A DNA stretch of 64,000 nucleotides from Bacillota bacterium (GTDB taxonomy: Bacteria; Bacillota; Clostridia; Lachnospirales; Lachnospiraceae): assembly GCA_023423045.1 (NCBI GenBank), contig JAFAGA010000047.1:62001-126000 (forward strand). The letters are read 5' to 3'. Positions 16,143 through 25,302 of this stretch are shown one piece after another. The position numbers and the translations under genes were made by a program. The notes below the pieces were generated by a model, which was not told the DNA's origin, searched no databases, and saw only the letters and a list, made by a program, of their open reading frames with translations. Every line of letters starts with the position of its first letter. Position 1 is the stretch's first letter.

Positions 16143-19103
16143 CTATTTTTCCTCCCTCTTCGCTTTCTCAATCTGGGCTTCAATCCAATCCACATCATGG
16201 ATGACATAGGGCTTCAACAGGTTTCCCTTTTCGTCATAGTAGCCTAATTCCTTGATCTTCTTCCTTATCTCCCGGTTAATCGGAATTACTTTTTCATCGA
16301 TGGCCACCTGGGCGGAGGTTCCGTCATCAATCATCTTATTCCAGATGTCGGAGATGGACCGCTCCAGCAGATATTGTCCCGGTGTCCTGGGAGTATCTTT
16401 CAGCCATTTGACCTGCTCCAGTATGACATTCTTATCCGCCTGATCGATGGGGGCCTCACCAACCGCCTCAAGATTGGAGGAAAGCCAGAGAAATGCTTCT
16501 CCATAGGTTGACTGCAGCGAATAAGTATAATTAACCTGTGTCTCATAATCTGTCCACCATTTCAGGAAGTCCCAGGCTTCCTTTGCCTTTGGGCTGTCCT
16601 TGAAAATTACCCCGCCGGTGCCATTGGCAATATACCATCTGGAAACCGTGCCGTCCTCCTGCTTTGTTCCCGGATAGAGGGCCAAAGCCCATTTTCCATC
16701 CAATTCCGGCGCACCGTTTTTGATCAGGATATAATCGTTCAGAGTAACCACACCGATGGGCAGTGTTCCATAGCGGAAGGCATTGAAGAAGGAAACCACT
16801 TCCTTCGGCAGGGAATAGGCGATGAACAGGTCCCCCAGAGCCTGAATCCCCCGAACCGCCTCCGGCTGGTCAATGGCAGTCCGAAATCCGTCCGGCGTAT
16901 ACAGCTTTCCATTGTTCTGAAAGATCAGTGCCCCGGTCTGATAGTACCATTTGTAGCCTACACCGGCAGAAATATTGTGGAAAAAGTTCATTCCGTACCG
17001 CTGCAGCGTCGGCAGCATATCGGTTACCTCCTGCCAGGTATCCGGCGGAGTGATGCCAATCTCCCGGAAGATATCCGTCCTGTAGATCAGGGCATGGAAT
17101 TCCAGGCTCTCCGGAATCGCATAAACCCCTTCATTAAAGACATAGGGAACAGAGGCCCCCGGCACAAACCGGTTCTCCACCTCCCACAGATCCTCAAACT
17201 GGGTCAAATCGTACAGCGCTCCCCGGCTTGCCAGCTCAAAGGGGATATGAGAGGTCAGCCCCAGCGCCACATCGGGAGTGCTCCCTGCAGCAGCGGCCAA
17301 AGTCAGCTTGTTCTGATCCGGCATTACGGATATCTTAACCGGAATCCCCGTCATGGGCGTGAACTTTGTATCTGCCATCTTCTGCATCATATCAACATGG
17401 GTGGTGGCACGGTTCACCCACACATTGAGAACCTGGGGATCATTTTTGATCTTGAACTTTTCGGAGAAAAAGGAATTACCCATTGTTATAACGCCGTTCC
17501 ATACCGTCTCCATCACGCCCGCCCTGGGCTTTGGCAATTCTTCGTTCCCATAGATATAGATCATATCCAGGGAAAAGTCCTGGGACATCAGCTCCGTGGT
17601 AAATTCACTGATGGATTTTAAGACAGAATTATCCCTTGCTTTTGTCAGGTTTATTTTATAAAGGGCAATTTCATCAGGATATACCGACATCTGATCGATA
17701 AAGGCTACCGCCTTATCCAGCTCCGACATCATGGCGGAGTTAATGCCATTGGGAGTGTAGTCCTGCAGAAGATATTTTATCTCGTCAATCAGAGTCTTAT
17801 AGGCTGCCAGGTATTCCGGGATCTCCGGAATATACCGGGTCATCTGCCAGGTCCTGTTCTTATCCTTCACCGAGCCCGTGATCCTGGTAAGCTCCATATC
17901 AAATTGGGTCACATGGTCTGCAATTAATTTGGCATAATGCCAGGCTTTGATAATGGGCTCCTGATCGGAACGCAGGGTCAGAATATGCTTCCCCTCGGTC
18001 AGATAGATCAGGTATGGATTGCCCTCATTATCGCTGAGCACCTCATTGTCCCACTTTGTCCCCGTGGACTTAAAGCTGTAGTTTACCAGTTCCCGAAAGG
18101 GAACCTCCCCATCGATTTTGATGGTATTGAACACATCAAATTCTTCCTTCCTGTTTTTATAGTGGAAGGCAATCTGATACAGCCCATCCTGGGGAGCGTT
18201 GAACGGATAGTCCACCTCCGAACCGGCTTCTGACCAGGATAGCGTGTTTATTTTTTTGTACTCGCTGTCATGAGGAGTTAATATGGGATTATTCTCAGAG
18301 GAATAGATTGCCTGGGAGGTGTTTTTTTGGATATAACTTATGGAATTCACCTCGATCATTGCCTTCACGGGTGAACCCGGGTATTGACTGCGGTACTGTA
18401 CGTAATCCGGAGTATCCAGTTGGGGCGTTTCCAGCCGGAGCTTCCCCACCCCCAGCCCGTCACCGGAGATATTCTTCACTGATATGGTGTTATTTCCCTC
18501 TGCAAGTCGGAACAGCAGGGGTGCTGACGTGGAATAGGTGCTGCCAAACAGATATAGCGAGGTCCAGTCATCCTTCCTTATCTGGTAAGGCTCCGTCTGA
18601 TCCCCGTACCGGTCCGTCGGAAAGTCCTTTGTCTCATCCGACCAGAACAAAGGAAGGGAGATGCTTTTCATCTCCTCATAGTCCTGCTGATTGTTGATGC
18701 TTATCTCTATATTAAAGTCTGCCAGGGTATTTCCCAAAGGCCTGTAGTCCAGAACCAGATAATAAAGCCCCGGCTTGCTGACTTTCACTTCGTATTCCGC
18801 GCTCTGGTTATAATCCAGAACTTCCACCGGCCCGCCATATTCCTCTGTCTGTCTTCCCTGGGAAGGATCGGCCTCCTGCTCCTCCTGTCCATATTCCAAA
18901 GCTGTCTCAGCAAGAAAATCCAGATAGGTAACCGATCCCGTCCGCAAAGAATCCTTAAGCAAACGGAAGGCCTTTTCCACCTTATCCTCATTGACCTTGT
19001 CAATATACTCCGCCTTTTTTCCAAAAATAAATACAGTTGCTATTACAGCGACTGCAGCGATGAACACAAATAAAACCGCCTGTAAAATTTTCTTAATCTT
19101 CAT
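16143..19103 (-). CDS. Very large extracellular solute-binding protein with carbohydrate-binding-like modules
   Basis: The predicted role is capture of a glycan ligand for the adjacent permeases. The 986-aa protein is about twice a normal CUT1 binding protein. An N-terminal membrane helix or signal (about 6-28, no lipobox) is followed by two beta-sandwich regions resembling CBM6/CBM35-type modules (about 60-225 and 255-410; for example PGLYYLVLDYRPLG and DGLYQIAFHYKNR). A helical stretch precedes a type-1 binding-protein domain (about 545-940; GVYAIPESLEFHALIYRTD). The ATG at 19103 has GGGGAG upstream; an upstream in-frame start at 19148 lacks a site. It is second in the operon. Lack of a lipobox suggests a membrane-anchored protein. 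Confidence 0.85.
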   Translation of the reverse strand: MKIKKILQAVLFVFIAAVAVIATVFIFGKKAEYIDKVNEDKVEKAFRLLKDSLRTGSVTYLDFLAETALEYGQEEQEADPSQGRQTEEYGGPVEVLDYNQSAEYEVKVSKPGLYYLVLDYRPLGNTLADFNIEISINNQQDYEEMKSISLPLFWSDETKDFPTDRYGDQTEPYQIRKDDWTSLYLFGSTYSTSAPLLFRLAEGNNTISVKNISGDGLGVGKLRLETPQLDTPDYVQYRSQYPGSPVKAMIEVNSISYIQKNTSQAIYSSENNPILTPHDSEYKKINTLSWSEAGSEVDYPFNAPQDGLYQIAFHYKNRKEEFDVFNTIKIDGEVPFRELVNYSFKSTGTKWDNEVLSDNEGNPYLIYLTEGKHILTLRSDQEPIIKAWHYAKLIADHVTQFDMELTRITGSVKDKNRTWQMTRYIPEIPEYLAAYKTLIDEIKYLLQDYTPNGINSAMMSELDKAVAFIDQMSVYPDEIALYKINLTKARDNSVLKSISEFTTELMSQDFSLDMIYIYGNEELPKPRAGVMETVWNGVITMGNSFFSEKFKIKNDPQVLNVWVNRATTHVDMMQKMADTKFTPMTGIPVKISVMPDQNKLTLAAAAGSTPDVALGLTSHIPFELASRGALYDLTQFEDLWEVENRFVPGASVPYVFNEGVYAIPESLEFHALIYRTDIFREIGITPPDTWQEVTDMLPTLQRYGMNFFHNISAGVGYKWYYQTGALIFQNNGKLYTPDGFRTAIDQPEAVRGIQALGDLFIAYSLPKEVVSFFNAFRYGTLPIGVVTLNDYILIKNGAPELDGKWALALYPGTKQEDGTVSRWYIANGTGGVIFKDSPKAKEAWDFLKWWTDYETQVNYTYSLQSTYGEAFLWLSSNLEAVGEAPIDQADKNVILEQVKWLKDTPRTPGQYLLERSISDIWNKMIDDGTSAQVAIDEKVIPINREIRKKIKELGYYDEKGNLLKPYVIHDVDWIEAQIEKAKREEK

Positions 19104-19173
19104 TGTGACCGCTCCCCTTTGTTGGGTGATACAATACCATGTCCGCAAGGTATACCTTAACCCTGAGATCGGA

Positions 19174-19227
19174 CGGGTGATGCAGCTTCGCCTTCTCGCA
19201 GGAGACAGAAGAGCCCCGCATCACCCG
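19174..19227 (-). other. Stem-loop between the two binding-protein genes
   Basis: A perfect 10-bp inverted repeat (CGGGTGATGC / GCATCACCCG) encloses 34 nt. It follows the first binding-protein gene in the mRNA and is not followed by a U tract. It more likely acts as a 3' stabiliser or partial attenuator that raises the first gene's level than as a full terminator. Confidence 0.5.
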
Positions 19228-19259
19228 ACACCTATCTTTTTATTTTGTACTTTCGTTAA

Positions 19260-20894
19260 TTACTTTTTTGCCGCTTTAAAATCATTCTCGGTAAAGCCAT
19301 AGAATTCCTTCAGACCATCCCTCAGCTGCTGTTCTGCTGTTATATATCTTTGATTGATTGTTGTATTCCAGTCAGGGAGCTTCGCCTTCACCTGATCCAG
19401 CCAATTGGCATCTGTTCTTAAAGCTCCTGCAATATCCTTATTATAGATAAATCTCCACTCATAATCCGCTTCTCTTCTGGTTCCATCCTCCATGACAAAA
19501 TAAGGATAGGTTTTATCGGAAACATCCCAGAACTGCCCCTTCTTCCAGAGCTCAAGAACCTTCTGGAATCCAGGCATCTTGACCTCGTCAGCAAAGCGCT
19601 GGTGAGTCAGGGTGGAATACCAGATCTCCATCTGTTCGTCAAAGGCCTTGCCGGTTACCAGCGGCAGGGAGTCGTTCAGACAGGTTTTCTCCACTCCGTT
19701 GTCCGTGAACATCTGATTCGCTCTTGCCTGGACGCTTTCCTTGCTGCCAGCCCAGAAAGAGGCAAAGGTATAAGCCATCTTCAAATTGTCCTTCTCTGCA
19801 TCCGTCCACTCCGGATTTCCGTCGTCCATGGCATAATTATGAACTGCCATAGGATCGATAACGATACCGATGGTATTCTCCTGATACGGTGTGCTTGGTC
19901 TGGGATAAATATCCCAATCCTTGGACTGGGCGGTTCCCCAATGGCCTTCCGTGGGATTGGCTGCGTCACCCATCATCCAGGGATCTCCGTCATAGGTCAG
20001 GCACAGGTTATGGATAAAGAAGTTAAAACCCCACTTTCCGTTGGAAGTCATAATCTCCTCTGAAACACCGCCGATATCATACTGGGTCCAGATTGCGGAT
20101 TTTGACCACTTAGGTATGTACTCCAGCAGTTCTGCCACCGCATCCGTAGTCAGATTGATGTGGTCTCCTTCTCCGCTGTAATTTGCCAGGGAATAGTTGA
20201 TATCCTTGGTTCCCACGTTAATAAAGCTCATGGGAATGTCCATGGCACCCCAGAAGTTCTTGTTGTCGCCGGACATGGCAAAGGCCGTATATTCGTCGAT
20301 ATTCCAGTCAATGGGGGGAACATCGATATTGTTCTGCTCCGCCATCTCTTTGTTGACATATACTCCCCAGGGAATCATATACTGGGGCAGACCGGCCTGG
20401 AAGCCGTAGTAGTTCATCATCTTCATGATGGATTCATTGAAGGATTGGTACATCGGATCGTCCTTGAATACGGACAGATCTGCAACCATGCCTCTTGCCA
20501 CATCGCCGGACAGGTCCGTCGAAGCATATACATCCGGATACTTGCCGTAGCTGGCCTTAAAGTTCTCCAGCTCCTGCGCCCAAGGTGTTTCATTGTCATG
20601 CGGTCCCCCCACCTTGGCAAAAACATTGATCTTAACATTGGGATAGGTTTTGTTAAATTCCTTTGCAAGTGCATACATAGCCGCTTCATTCTGTCCGGTA
20701 AAATCCGCTGCAGTTAAATCCTGATGCCCCAGATCCTTCATATAGTTTCCGGAACCGGACCACAGCATAACGTCGATTTCTCCGGCAATGCCCGTGCTCA
20801 GCGCCTCGTATGTTTTCTTACTGCAGCCGGCGAGCAGAACCGCGGCAAAAGTAACAAGAAGCAGAGCCGCCAATATTGATTTCATTCTTTTCAT
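19260..20894 (-). CDS. Extracellular solute-binding lipoprotein of a CUT1 sugar importer
   Basis: This lipid-anchored binding protein is expected to deliver oligosaccharides to a CUT1 permease pair. The 544-aa precursor has a classical lipobox (VLLAGC) and then a family-1 binding domain (WAQELENFKASYGKYPDVYA; MIPWGVYVNKEMAEQ). The start is the ATG at 20894, with GGAGG 8 nt upstream; an upstream in-frame start at 20909 lies on that site and is rejected. It is the first gene of the beta-glucan operon behind a strong promoter. Two binding proteins and two permease pairs allow two importers, but the pairing cannot be read from the order. Confidence 0.92.
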   Translation of the reverse strand: MKRMKSILAALLLVTFAAVLLAGCSKKTYEALSTGIAGEIDVMLWSGSGNYMKDLGHQDLTAADFTGQNEAAMYALAKEFNKTYPNVKINVFAKVGGPHDNETPWAQELENFKASYGKYPDVYASTDLSGDVARGMVADLSVFKDDPMYQSFNESIMKMMNYYGFQAGLPQYMIPWGVYVNKEMAEQNNIDVPPIDWNIDEYTAFAMSGDNKNFWGAMDIPMSFINVGTKDINYSLANYSGEGDHINLTTDAVAELLEYIPKWSKSAIWTQYDIGGVSEEIMTSNGKWGFNFFIHNLCLTYDGDPWMMGDAANPTEGHWGTAQSKDWDIYPRPSTPYQENTIGIVIDPMAVHNYAMDDGNPEWTDAEKDNLKMAYTFASFWAGSKESVQARANQMFTDNGVEKTCLNDSLPLVTGKAFDEQMEIWYSTLTHQRFADEVKMPGFQKVLELWKKGQFWDVSDKTYPYFVMEDGTRREADYEWRFIYNKDIAGALRTDANWLDQVKAKLPDWNTTINQRYITAEQQLRDGLKEFYGFTENDFKAAKK

Positions 20895-20937
20895 TGTTAC
20901 ACCCTCCAAATTATTGTTTATATTTTCCTACATCCTT

Positions 20938-20966
20938 ATTATAGATGACAAATATAAAATTTTCAA
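20938..20966 (-). promoter_or_regulatory. Promoter of the beta-glucan operon
   Basis: TTGAAA (20961-20966) and TATAAT (20938-20943) on the minus strand are 17 nt apart, 44 nt before the first start codon. This close-to-consensus promoter probably drives about 15 kb of genes; I see no other promoter inside the operon. Confidence 0.75.
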
Positions 20967-20967
20967 T

Positions 20968-20985
20968 AATAAAAATGTTTTTATT
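20968..20985. promoter_or_regulatory. AT-rich palindrome abutting the -35 box, possible operator
   Basis: AATAAAAATGTTTTTATT pairs 8+8 bp around TG and sits 1 nt upstream of the -35 box. Position suits a repressor or activator site, but AT-rich palindromes arise easily by chance and no regulator gene lies nearby. Confidence 0.3.
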
Positions 20986-21315
20986 GCATTATTTTTAGTG
21001 ATTTTCAATTATTTTTTATGCATATCTTATATATTTATATTATATAATTTTTATTTATAGTAATATTTAATATTTTTATCTGTAATATAATTCTATTTCA
21101 TATGTATTTATTGGATAAATTTCTCAAATAGTATGTAAAATCGTTTTTAACTAAAACTATTGAGGTAAATTCAAACAATACAACGCTCTCCATATGTATT
21201 AGTTATTGTATTTTACACTATAAATTAAAGCAGTCCTGCTCTATTACCAGCAATAAGGCAGTTATTAAAAACATATCAGGATTTAACGAAGCATTATAAT
21301 TATCTCACAGAAATA
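20986..21315. other. AT-rich noncoding spacer before pepT
   Basis: The divergent spacer between the binding-protein gene and pepT is 542 nt. Beyond the two promoters and the palindrome listed separately, it is very AT-rich, and I see no ORF with a ribosome site, no long inverted repeat and no known riboswitch. Confidence 0.4.
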
Positions 21316-21344
21316 TTGAAAGCATCAAAGACATGTTGTAAGAT
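21316..21344 (+). promoter_or_regulatory. pepT promoter
   Basis: TTGAAA (21316-21321) and TAAGAT (21339-21344) with a 17-nt spacer, 93 nt before the pepT start. Confidence 0.5.
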
Positions 21345-21436
21345 GAAGGCGGACAGGAAATCCTATCAAAGATAAATACCTTTAAATTAATCCGAACATC
21401 TTGGATCATACTTACAGATAAGAAAGGAGAATTGTT

Positions 21437-22678
21437 ATGAGAGCTTATGAAAGACTAATTGAATACACAAAATATCCGACTGCGTCAAACGACAGCAACA
21501 GCTGCTGCCCCAGCACACCGGAGCAGCTGGAATTCGGAAAGGCACTGGTAGAGGAAATGAAAAACCTCGGAATTAACGATGCGGTAATGGATAAAAACGG
21601 ATACATCATCGGAACCATCGAAGCCAATATACCGGATTGGTCCGGCACGGTAATCGGCTTTATTGCCCACATGGACGTGGTAAGAGAGGTTCCCTATACA
21701 AACATTAAGACAGACATCGTTAAGAATTATGATGGCAATGATATTGTCTTAAATAAAGAGAAGAATATCATCTTAAGCCCCAGGGATTACGACTCCCTGA
21801 AGGCTTATCAGGGAATGGACCTTCTGGTAACGGATGGAACAACGCTTCTTGGAGCGGATGATAAAGCCGGCCTTGCGGAAATTCTTACTATGGCGGAAGT
21901 GCTGCAAAAGAATCCTTCCATCAAGCACGGAACTATCAAGATCGGCTTTACACCGGATGAAGAAATCGGCCGCGGTGCGGATTTGTTCCAGGTAGAGGAT
22001 TTCGGTGCGGATTTTGCATACACCGTGGATGGAGCTGCTTTTGGCGAGGTGGAATACGAGACCTTCAATGCGGCGGAAGCTCAGATCCATGTAAATGGAA
22101 TCAGTATTCATACGGGAAATGCCAAGGGTATGATGAAGAACGCGAACCTGATTGCCATGGAATTCAACAGCCTGCTTCCTGCGGACGAGAGGCCGGAGAC
22201 CACAGAAGGGTATGAGGGCTTCTATCACTTAAATGAGATGGAAGGCATGGTGGATCACGCCAAGTTAAAATACATTCTTCGCGATCATGATGCAGAGAAA
22301 CTTGAGGTAAAAAAGGCAGTCGTTGAGGCCGCAGCCGCTAAGATTAAGGAAAAGTACGGCAACGAAATGATTGAGGTAAAGATCAGGGATCAATACCGGA
22401 ATATGGCGGAGAAAATCAAGTCCCACTGGCATTTGATTGATACCGCTTATGAAGCGGTGAAGGAACTGGGCGGAACCCCCTACAGTGAACCGGTCAGAGG
22501 CGGTACCGACGGTTCCCGATTATCCTTCATGGGTCTGCCTTGCCCTAATCTTGGCACGGGCTCCCACAACCATCACGGCAAATATGAATATGCCTGCATC
22601 CAGTCCATGGATAAGGTGGTTGACCTGTTGATAAAAATCGCAGAGAAGTATGCAAAGATGGATGTGCATCAACAGTAA
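21437..22678 (+). CDS. pepT: Peptidase T (tripeptide aminopeptidase)
   Basis: This cytoplasmic zinc aminopeptidase removes the N-terminal residue of tripeptides. The 413-aa protein is full length for the M20B family. Metal and catalytic motifs are present: AHMDVV near residue 78, the bridging Asp in LLGADDKAGLAE, the Glu pair in TPDEEIGRGAD, the VDGAAFGEVE segment, and a C-terminal histidine region (GTGSHNHHGKYE). AAGGAG lies upstream of the ATG. It is a single-gene unit with its own promoter and a hairpin downstream at 22726-22763, and has no obvious link to the sugar genes on either side. Confidence 0.95.
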   Translation: MRAYERLIEYTKYPTASNDSNSCCPSTPEQLEFGKALVEEMKNLGINDAVMDKNGYIIGTIEANIPDWSGTVIGFIAHMDVVREVPYTNIKTDIVKNYDGNDIVLNKEKNIILSPRDYDSLKAYQGMDLLVTDGTTLLGADDKAGLAEILTMAEVLQKNPSIKHGTIKIGFTPDEEIGRGADLFQVEDFGADFAYTVDGAAFGEVEYETFNAAEAQIHVNGISIHTGNAKGMMKNANLIAMEFNSLLPADERPETTEGYEGFYHLNEMEGMVDHAKLKYILRDHDAEKLEVKKAVVEAAAAKIKEKYGNEMIEVKIRDQYRNMAEKIKSHWHLIDTAYEAVKELGGTPYSEPVRGGTDGSRLSFMGLPCPNLGTGSHNHHGKYEYACIQSMDKVVDLLIKIAEKYAKMDVHQQ

Positions 22679-22725
22679 ATGAATAGAGACATAGAAAGCC
22701 TCCTATAATCCAATGCACACATATC

Positions 22726-22763
22726 AGGGCAGCCGGTTCGATTCATTTCTTACAGGCTGCCCT
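22726..22763 (+). terminator. Probable terminator after pepT
   Basis: A 9-bp GC-rich perfect stem (AGGGCAGCC / GGCTGCCCT) with a 20-nt loop. Only a short T run follows on the plus strand and none on the minus, so it suits pepT better than the convergent isomerase gene. Confidence 0.55.
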
Positions 22764-22778
22764 TTCATATACAGTTAT

Positions 22779-23612
22779 TTATATCTTAATCCCCAGCTTC
22801 TGTGCCAGCCCTTTGATGTATTTTGTTGCCTGGATATAGTCTTCCTCCTCAGTCATGTGCTCCAGCATCAGGCACACTCTGTCGTCCAGTTTCGACAAGC
22901 AGCTCAGGTATACCTCATAATCCAATTCACCAAGGCCCGGACGGCATTCATCCAGATGAACCGTGAGATTTTTACCCAGGGTAATATCCTTGGCATGGCA
23001 GCTCAATATATTGGTTCCCAGTTTATCAAACCATTCCTGAATCACTTCCCCGTTACGGTAAAAAAGCTGGGGACCGGATATAACATTCACCGGATCGAGA
23101 TGGGCTCCGAACCCGCGGCGGTCAATGGCACGGATCAATCGCAGGTATGAATCCGCCGTGTCAGGATACATCCATGGCATGGGTTCCAGCGAATAGCAGG
23201 TGCGCCTCGGATTAACAGCATCAATCACTTTCTGAGTCGTGAGAACAATTTCCTCAAAAGCCCTTTCCGTCAGATTATCCTTATGCGGACCATCCCATTG
23301 TTCGCTGTAGGAACCGGCAATGTTCACACAGCAGTTGGCCCCCACATACTCTGCCAGCTCAAGCTGCCTGATGGCCCGGTTAAGGTTCTCTTCCCTCTTC
23401 CCAGGATCCCTCACAAGCAGGTTGTTCCATACGCCTATTTCACAGATGACAAGATCAAACTCTTTGGCTGCTTCCATATAGCTGTCAACAACTGATATCT
23501 CCGCCGTATAGTCCACCGGGAAATACACCGCCGAATAGCCCGCGTCCATTGCAGCCCGGGCCCACCCCTGCGGTGAGGTCCATTTTTTAAATATGACTCC
23601 TCCAAAACGCAT
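22779..23612 (-). CDS. TIM-barrel sugar phosphate isomerase/epimerase family protein
   Basis: This xylose-isomerase-like TIM barrel is 277 aa, the usual length for single-domain members. The four metal ligands typical of the fold can be placed at Glu143 (SLEPMPW), Asp173 (HLDPVN), His206 (SCHAKDI) and Glu251 (LEHM). Such enzymes isomerise or epimerise sugars, and some relatives cleave 3-keto-glycosides. Here it is the last gene of the LacI-controlled operon, 35 bp after a Gfo/Idh oxidoreductase, the pairing found in oxidative sugar or glycoside pathways. AGAGG lies about 10 nt before the ATG. The substrate cannot be named from the sequence. Confidence 0.85.
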   Translation of the reverse strand: MRFGGVIFKKWTSPQGWARAAMDAGYSAVYFPVDYTAEISVVDSYMEAAKEFDLVICEIGVWNNLLVRDPGKREENLNRAIRQLELAEYVGANCCVNIAGSYSEQWDGPHKDNLTERAFEEIVLTTQKVIDAVNPRRTCYSLEPMPWMYPDTADSYLRLIRAIDRRGFGAHLDPVNVISGPQLFYRNGEVIQEWFDKLGTNILSCHAKDITLGKNLTVHLDECRPGLGELDYEVYLSCLSKLDDRVCLMLEHMTEEEDYIQATKYIKGLAQKLGIKI

Positions 23613-23647
23613 CCGTATATGCCTCTCTTTCCATTATCCTCTTTCCT

Positions 23648-24706
23648 TTATTCTCTTCCCAAATCCACCTTCTGCCAGGTTCCGCCTGCCGAAGACCTTC
23701 CCGCAGCTTCCAGACAGGCCAGCGTATTTCTGCCGTCTGCTGCGGAGACCGGCGGCTCTGTCCGGTGCAGCACCGCTTCCACAAAAGCATCAATGATACC
23801 GGACCCCAGCTGATTTGCATTTGTACTGATCGCTCCGGCCTGATAGCGCGCATTGGTCCCATCACGGTAATCAATCACAATGTCATCCGGTCCGCCATAG
23901 AAGATTTTCATCGTACCGCCGGTTCCATAGATTACTGTGCTGTTGTCCTCGGGGCCATAATTTGTCCAGCTGACATGCATCAGCCCCGGAATTTTGCCGC
24001 ATGTCTTAAAAAGACATACCGCATTATCCTCCAGCTCAATTTTCTTTCCATCGGCGGTACACTTGTCCAGAGTGGTAAGCTCAGCAAAAACATATTCTAT
24101 CTCATCATCAAGCAGGTAACGCACCAGGTCTATCTTATGGGATCCCAGATCCCCCAGAACTCCAAAGCTGGCTCTGCTCTTGTCAAAGAACCAGGTCTTT
24201 CCTTTTTCAACGCTCCAGCTTTCAGGTCCGGCATGCTTAAAATTAGTCTGAAGAGAAATCACCTTGCCGATTTCCCCTTTCATAAGGAGCTTTCTTGCCT
24301 TGACATGGGTGGGGACAAGACGTTGGTTATGGCCCAGCATCAATATCCTTCCTGTTCTTTTCTGCGCGTCGATCATGGACTGAGCCTGCTCCACAGTGGG
24401 AGCCATGGGTTTTTCGCAAAGAACATCCTTTCCCGCCTCCATGGCGGCAATGGCATGTTCTCCATGGAGATAATTAGGGGTGCATATACTTACCGCCTGA
24501 ACCGACGGATCCGCAAGCAGCTCCTCATAGGAAGAATAAACACTTCCTCCATAGAGCTTGGCCAGTTCTTCGGCACGGCTTTTGTCAAAATCATAAAATC
24601 CTGTTATTTTTGCATTACTATTCTTACTGTATTCAGGCGCATGGCGGGTTCGGGCAATGGCTCCGCATCCTGCTATCGCCGCTCTGACTATTCCGGTTTG
24701 CTCCAT
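23648..24706 (-). CDS. Gfo/Idh/MocA-family NAD(P)-dependent oxidoreductase
   Basis: This enzyme probably oxidises a ring hydroxyl of a sugar, glycoside or cyclitol. The 352-aa protein has an N-terminal Rossmann fold (AAIAGCGAIA), the family lysine in CEKPM near residue 95, and the C-terminal substrate-domain motif GDLGSHKIDL near 185. The ATG at 24706 is preferred over one at 24718 because a GGAGG lies 5 nt before it. It sits between a VOC protein gene and a TIM-barrel isomerase gene in the LacI-controlled operon. Inositol dehydrogenase, glucose-fructose oxidoreductase and 3-glycoside dehydrogenase activities are all possible. Confidence 0.88.
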   Translation of the reverse strand: MEQTGIVRAAIAGCGAIARTRHAPEYSKNSNAKITGFYDFDKSRAEELAKLYGGSVYSSYEELLADPSVQAVSICTPNYLHGEHAIAAMEAGKDVLCEKPMAPTVEQAQSMIDAQKRTGRILMLGHNQRLVPTHVKARKLLMKGEIGKVISLQTNFKHAGPESWSVEKGKTWFFDKSRASFGVLGDLGSHKIDLVRYLLDDEIEYVFAELTTLDKCTADGKKIELEDNAVCLFKTCGKIPGLMHVSWTNYGPEDNSTVIYGTGGTMKIFYGGPDDIVIDYRDGTNARYQAGAISTNANQLGSGIIDAFVEAVLHRTEPPVSAADGRNTLACLEAAGRSSAGGTWQKVDLGRE

Positions 24707-24767
24707 AGTAGCCTCCATCCTTCCGGCAGTTCTTTCTCCCGGCCTCTCAGCGCGTCTTAACGAGCCA

Positions 24768-25226
24768 TTACCGGACCGGCTTGATATTAAGATTTACCCC
24801 AAGCTCCTCTTCCGTATCCACAATCGTCCAGCTGCTGCCCGGGTAATATCCCACGGTACGCAGCCCGTAGCCTTCTTCTTCCAGCTCACGGATCAGCTCA
24901 TCCCGCGTGTCGCCAACCTCAAAGCCCAGGTGGTGGACACCATTGCCGTGCCGATCCAAAAACTCCTGGAAGCTGCTGGAACCTCCCACCGGTTGGTGAA
25001 GCTCAATCACAAAACCTCCCATATCAATATTGCAGACCAAAAGATCCGAAGGGGTGTCTTCTCCCCGATATTCATAAGAATATTCCTTACTGCCTTCCAG
25101 ATGTCCCCGATGTATCCCCGGCACCCCGATACCAAGCAGGTCCGCCCATTTGCGGGCCGCCGTCTCTATGTCCTTTACAACAATATTAATCTGTATAAAT
25201 CCGTTTTTATTTATAGTCGTCTTCAT
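24768..25226 (-). CDS. VOC (glyoxalase/bleomycin-resistance fold) family protein
   Basis: This small metal-binding enzyme is of the vicinal oxygen chelate fold, 152 aa with two beta-alpha-beta-beta-beta modules. Methylmalonyl-CoA-epimerase-like sequence is visible in RHGNGVHHLGFEVGD, but the first metal ligand position in INIVVKDIETA is not histidine, so that specific activity is doubtful. A second VOC gene (31933-32394) lies under a promoter with the same operator type and shares the FLD-HG-G-HH pattern. The two may act on related intermediates or form a heteromer. It lies between importer permeases and a sugar oxidoreductase. Confidence 0.82.
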   Translation of the reverse strand: MKTTINKNGFIQINIVVKDIETAARKWADLLGIGVPGIHRGHLEGSKEYSYEYRGEDTPSDLLVCNIDMGGFVIELHQPVGGSSSFQEFLDRHGNGVHHLGFEVGDTRDELIRELEEEGYGLRTVGYYPGSSWTIVDTEEELGVNLNIKPVR

Positions 25227-25302
25227 ATTGAATTGATGTACGTTGTCAACAACGCATGCTCCTTTATCATTATTTGTAAACTCCCCTTTGATTGGTTCGG
25301 GC

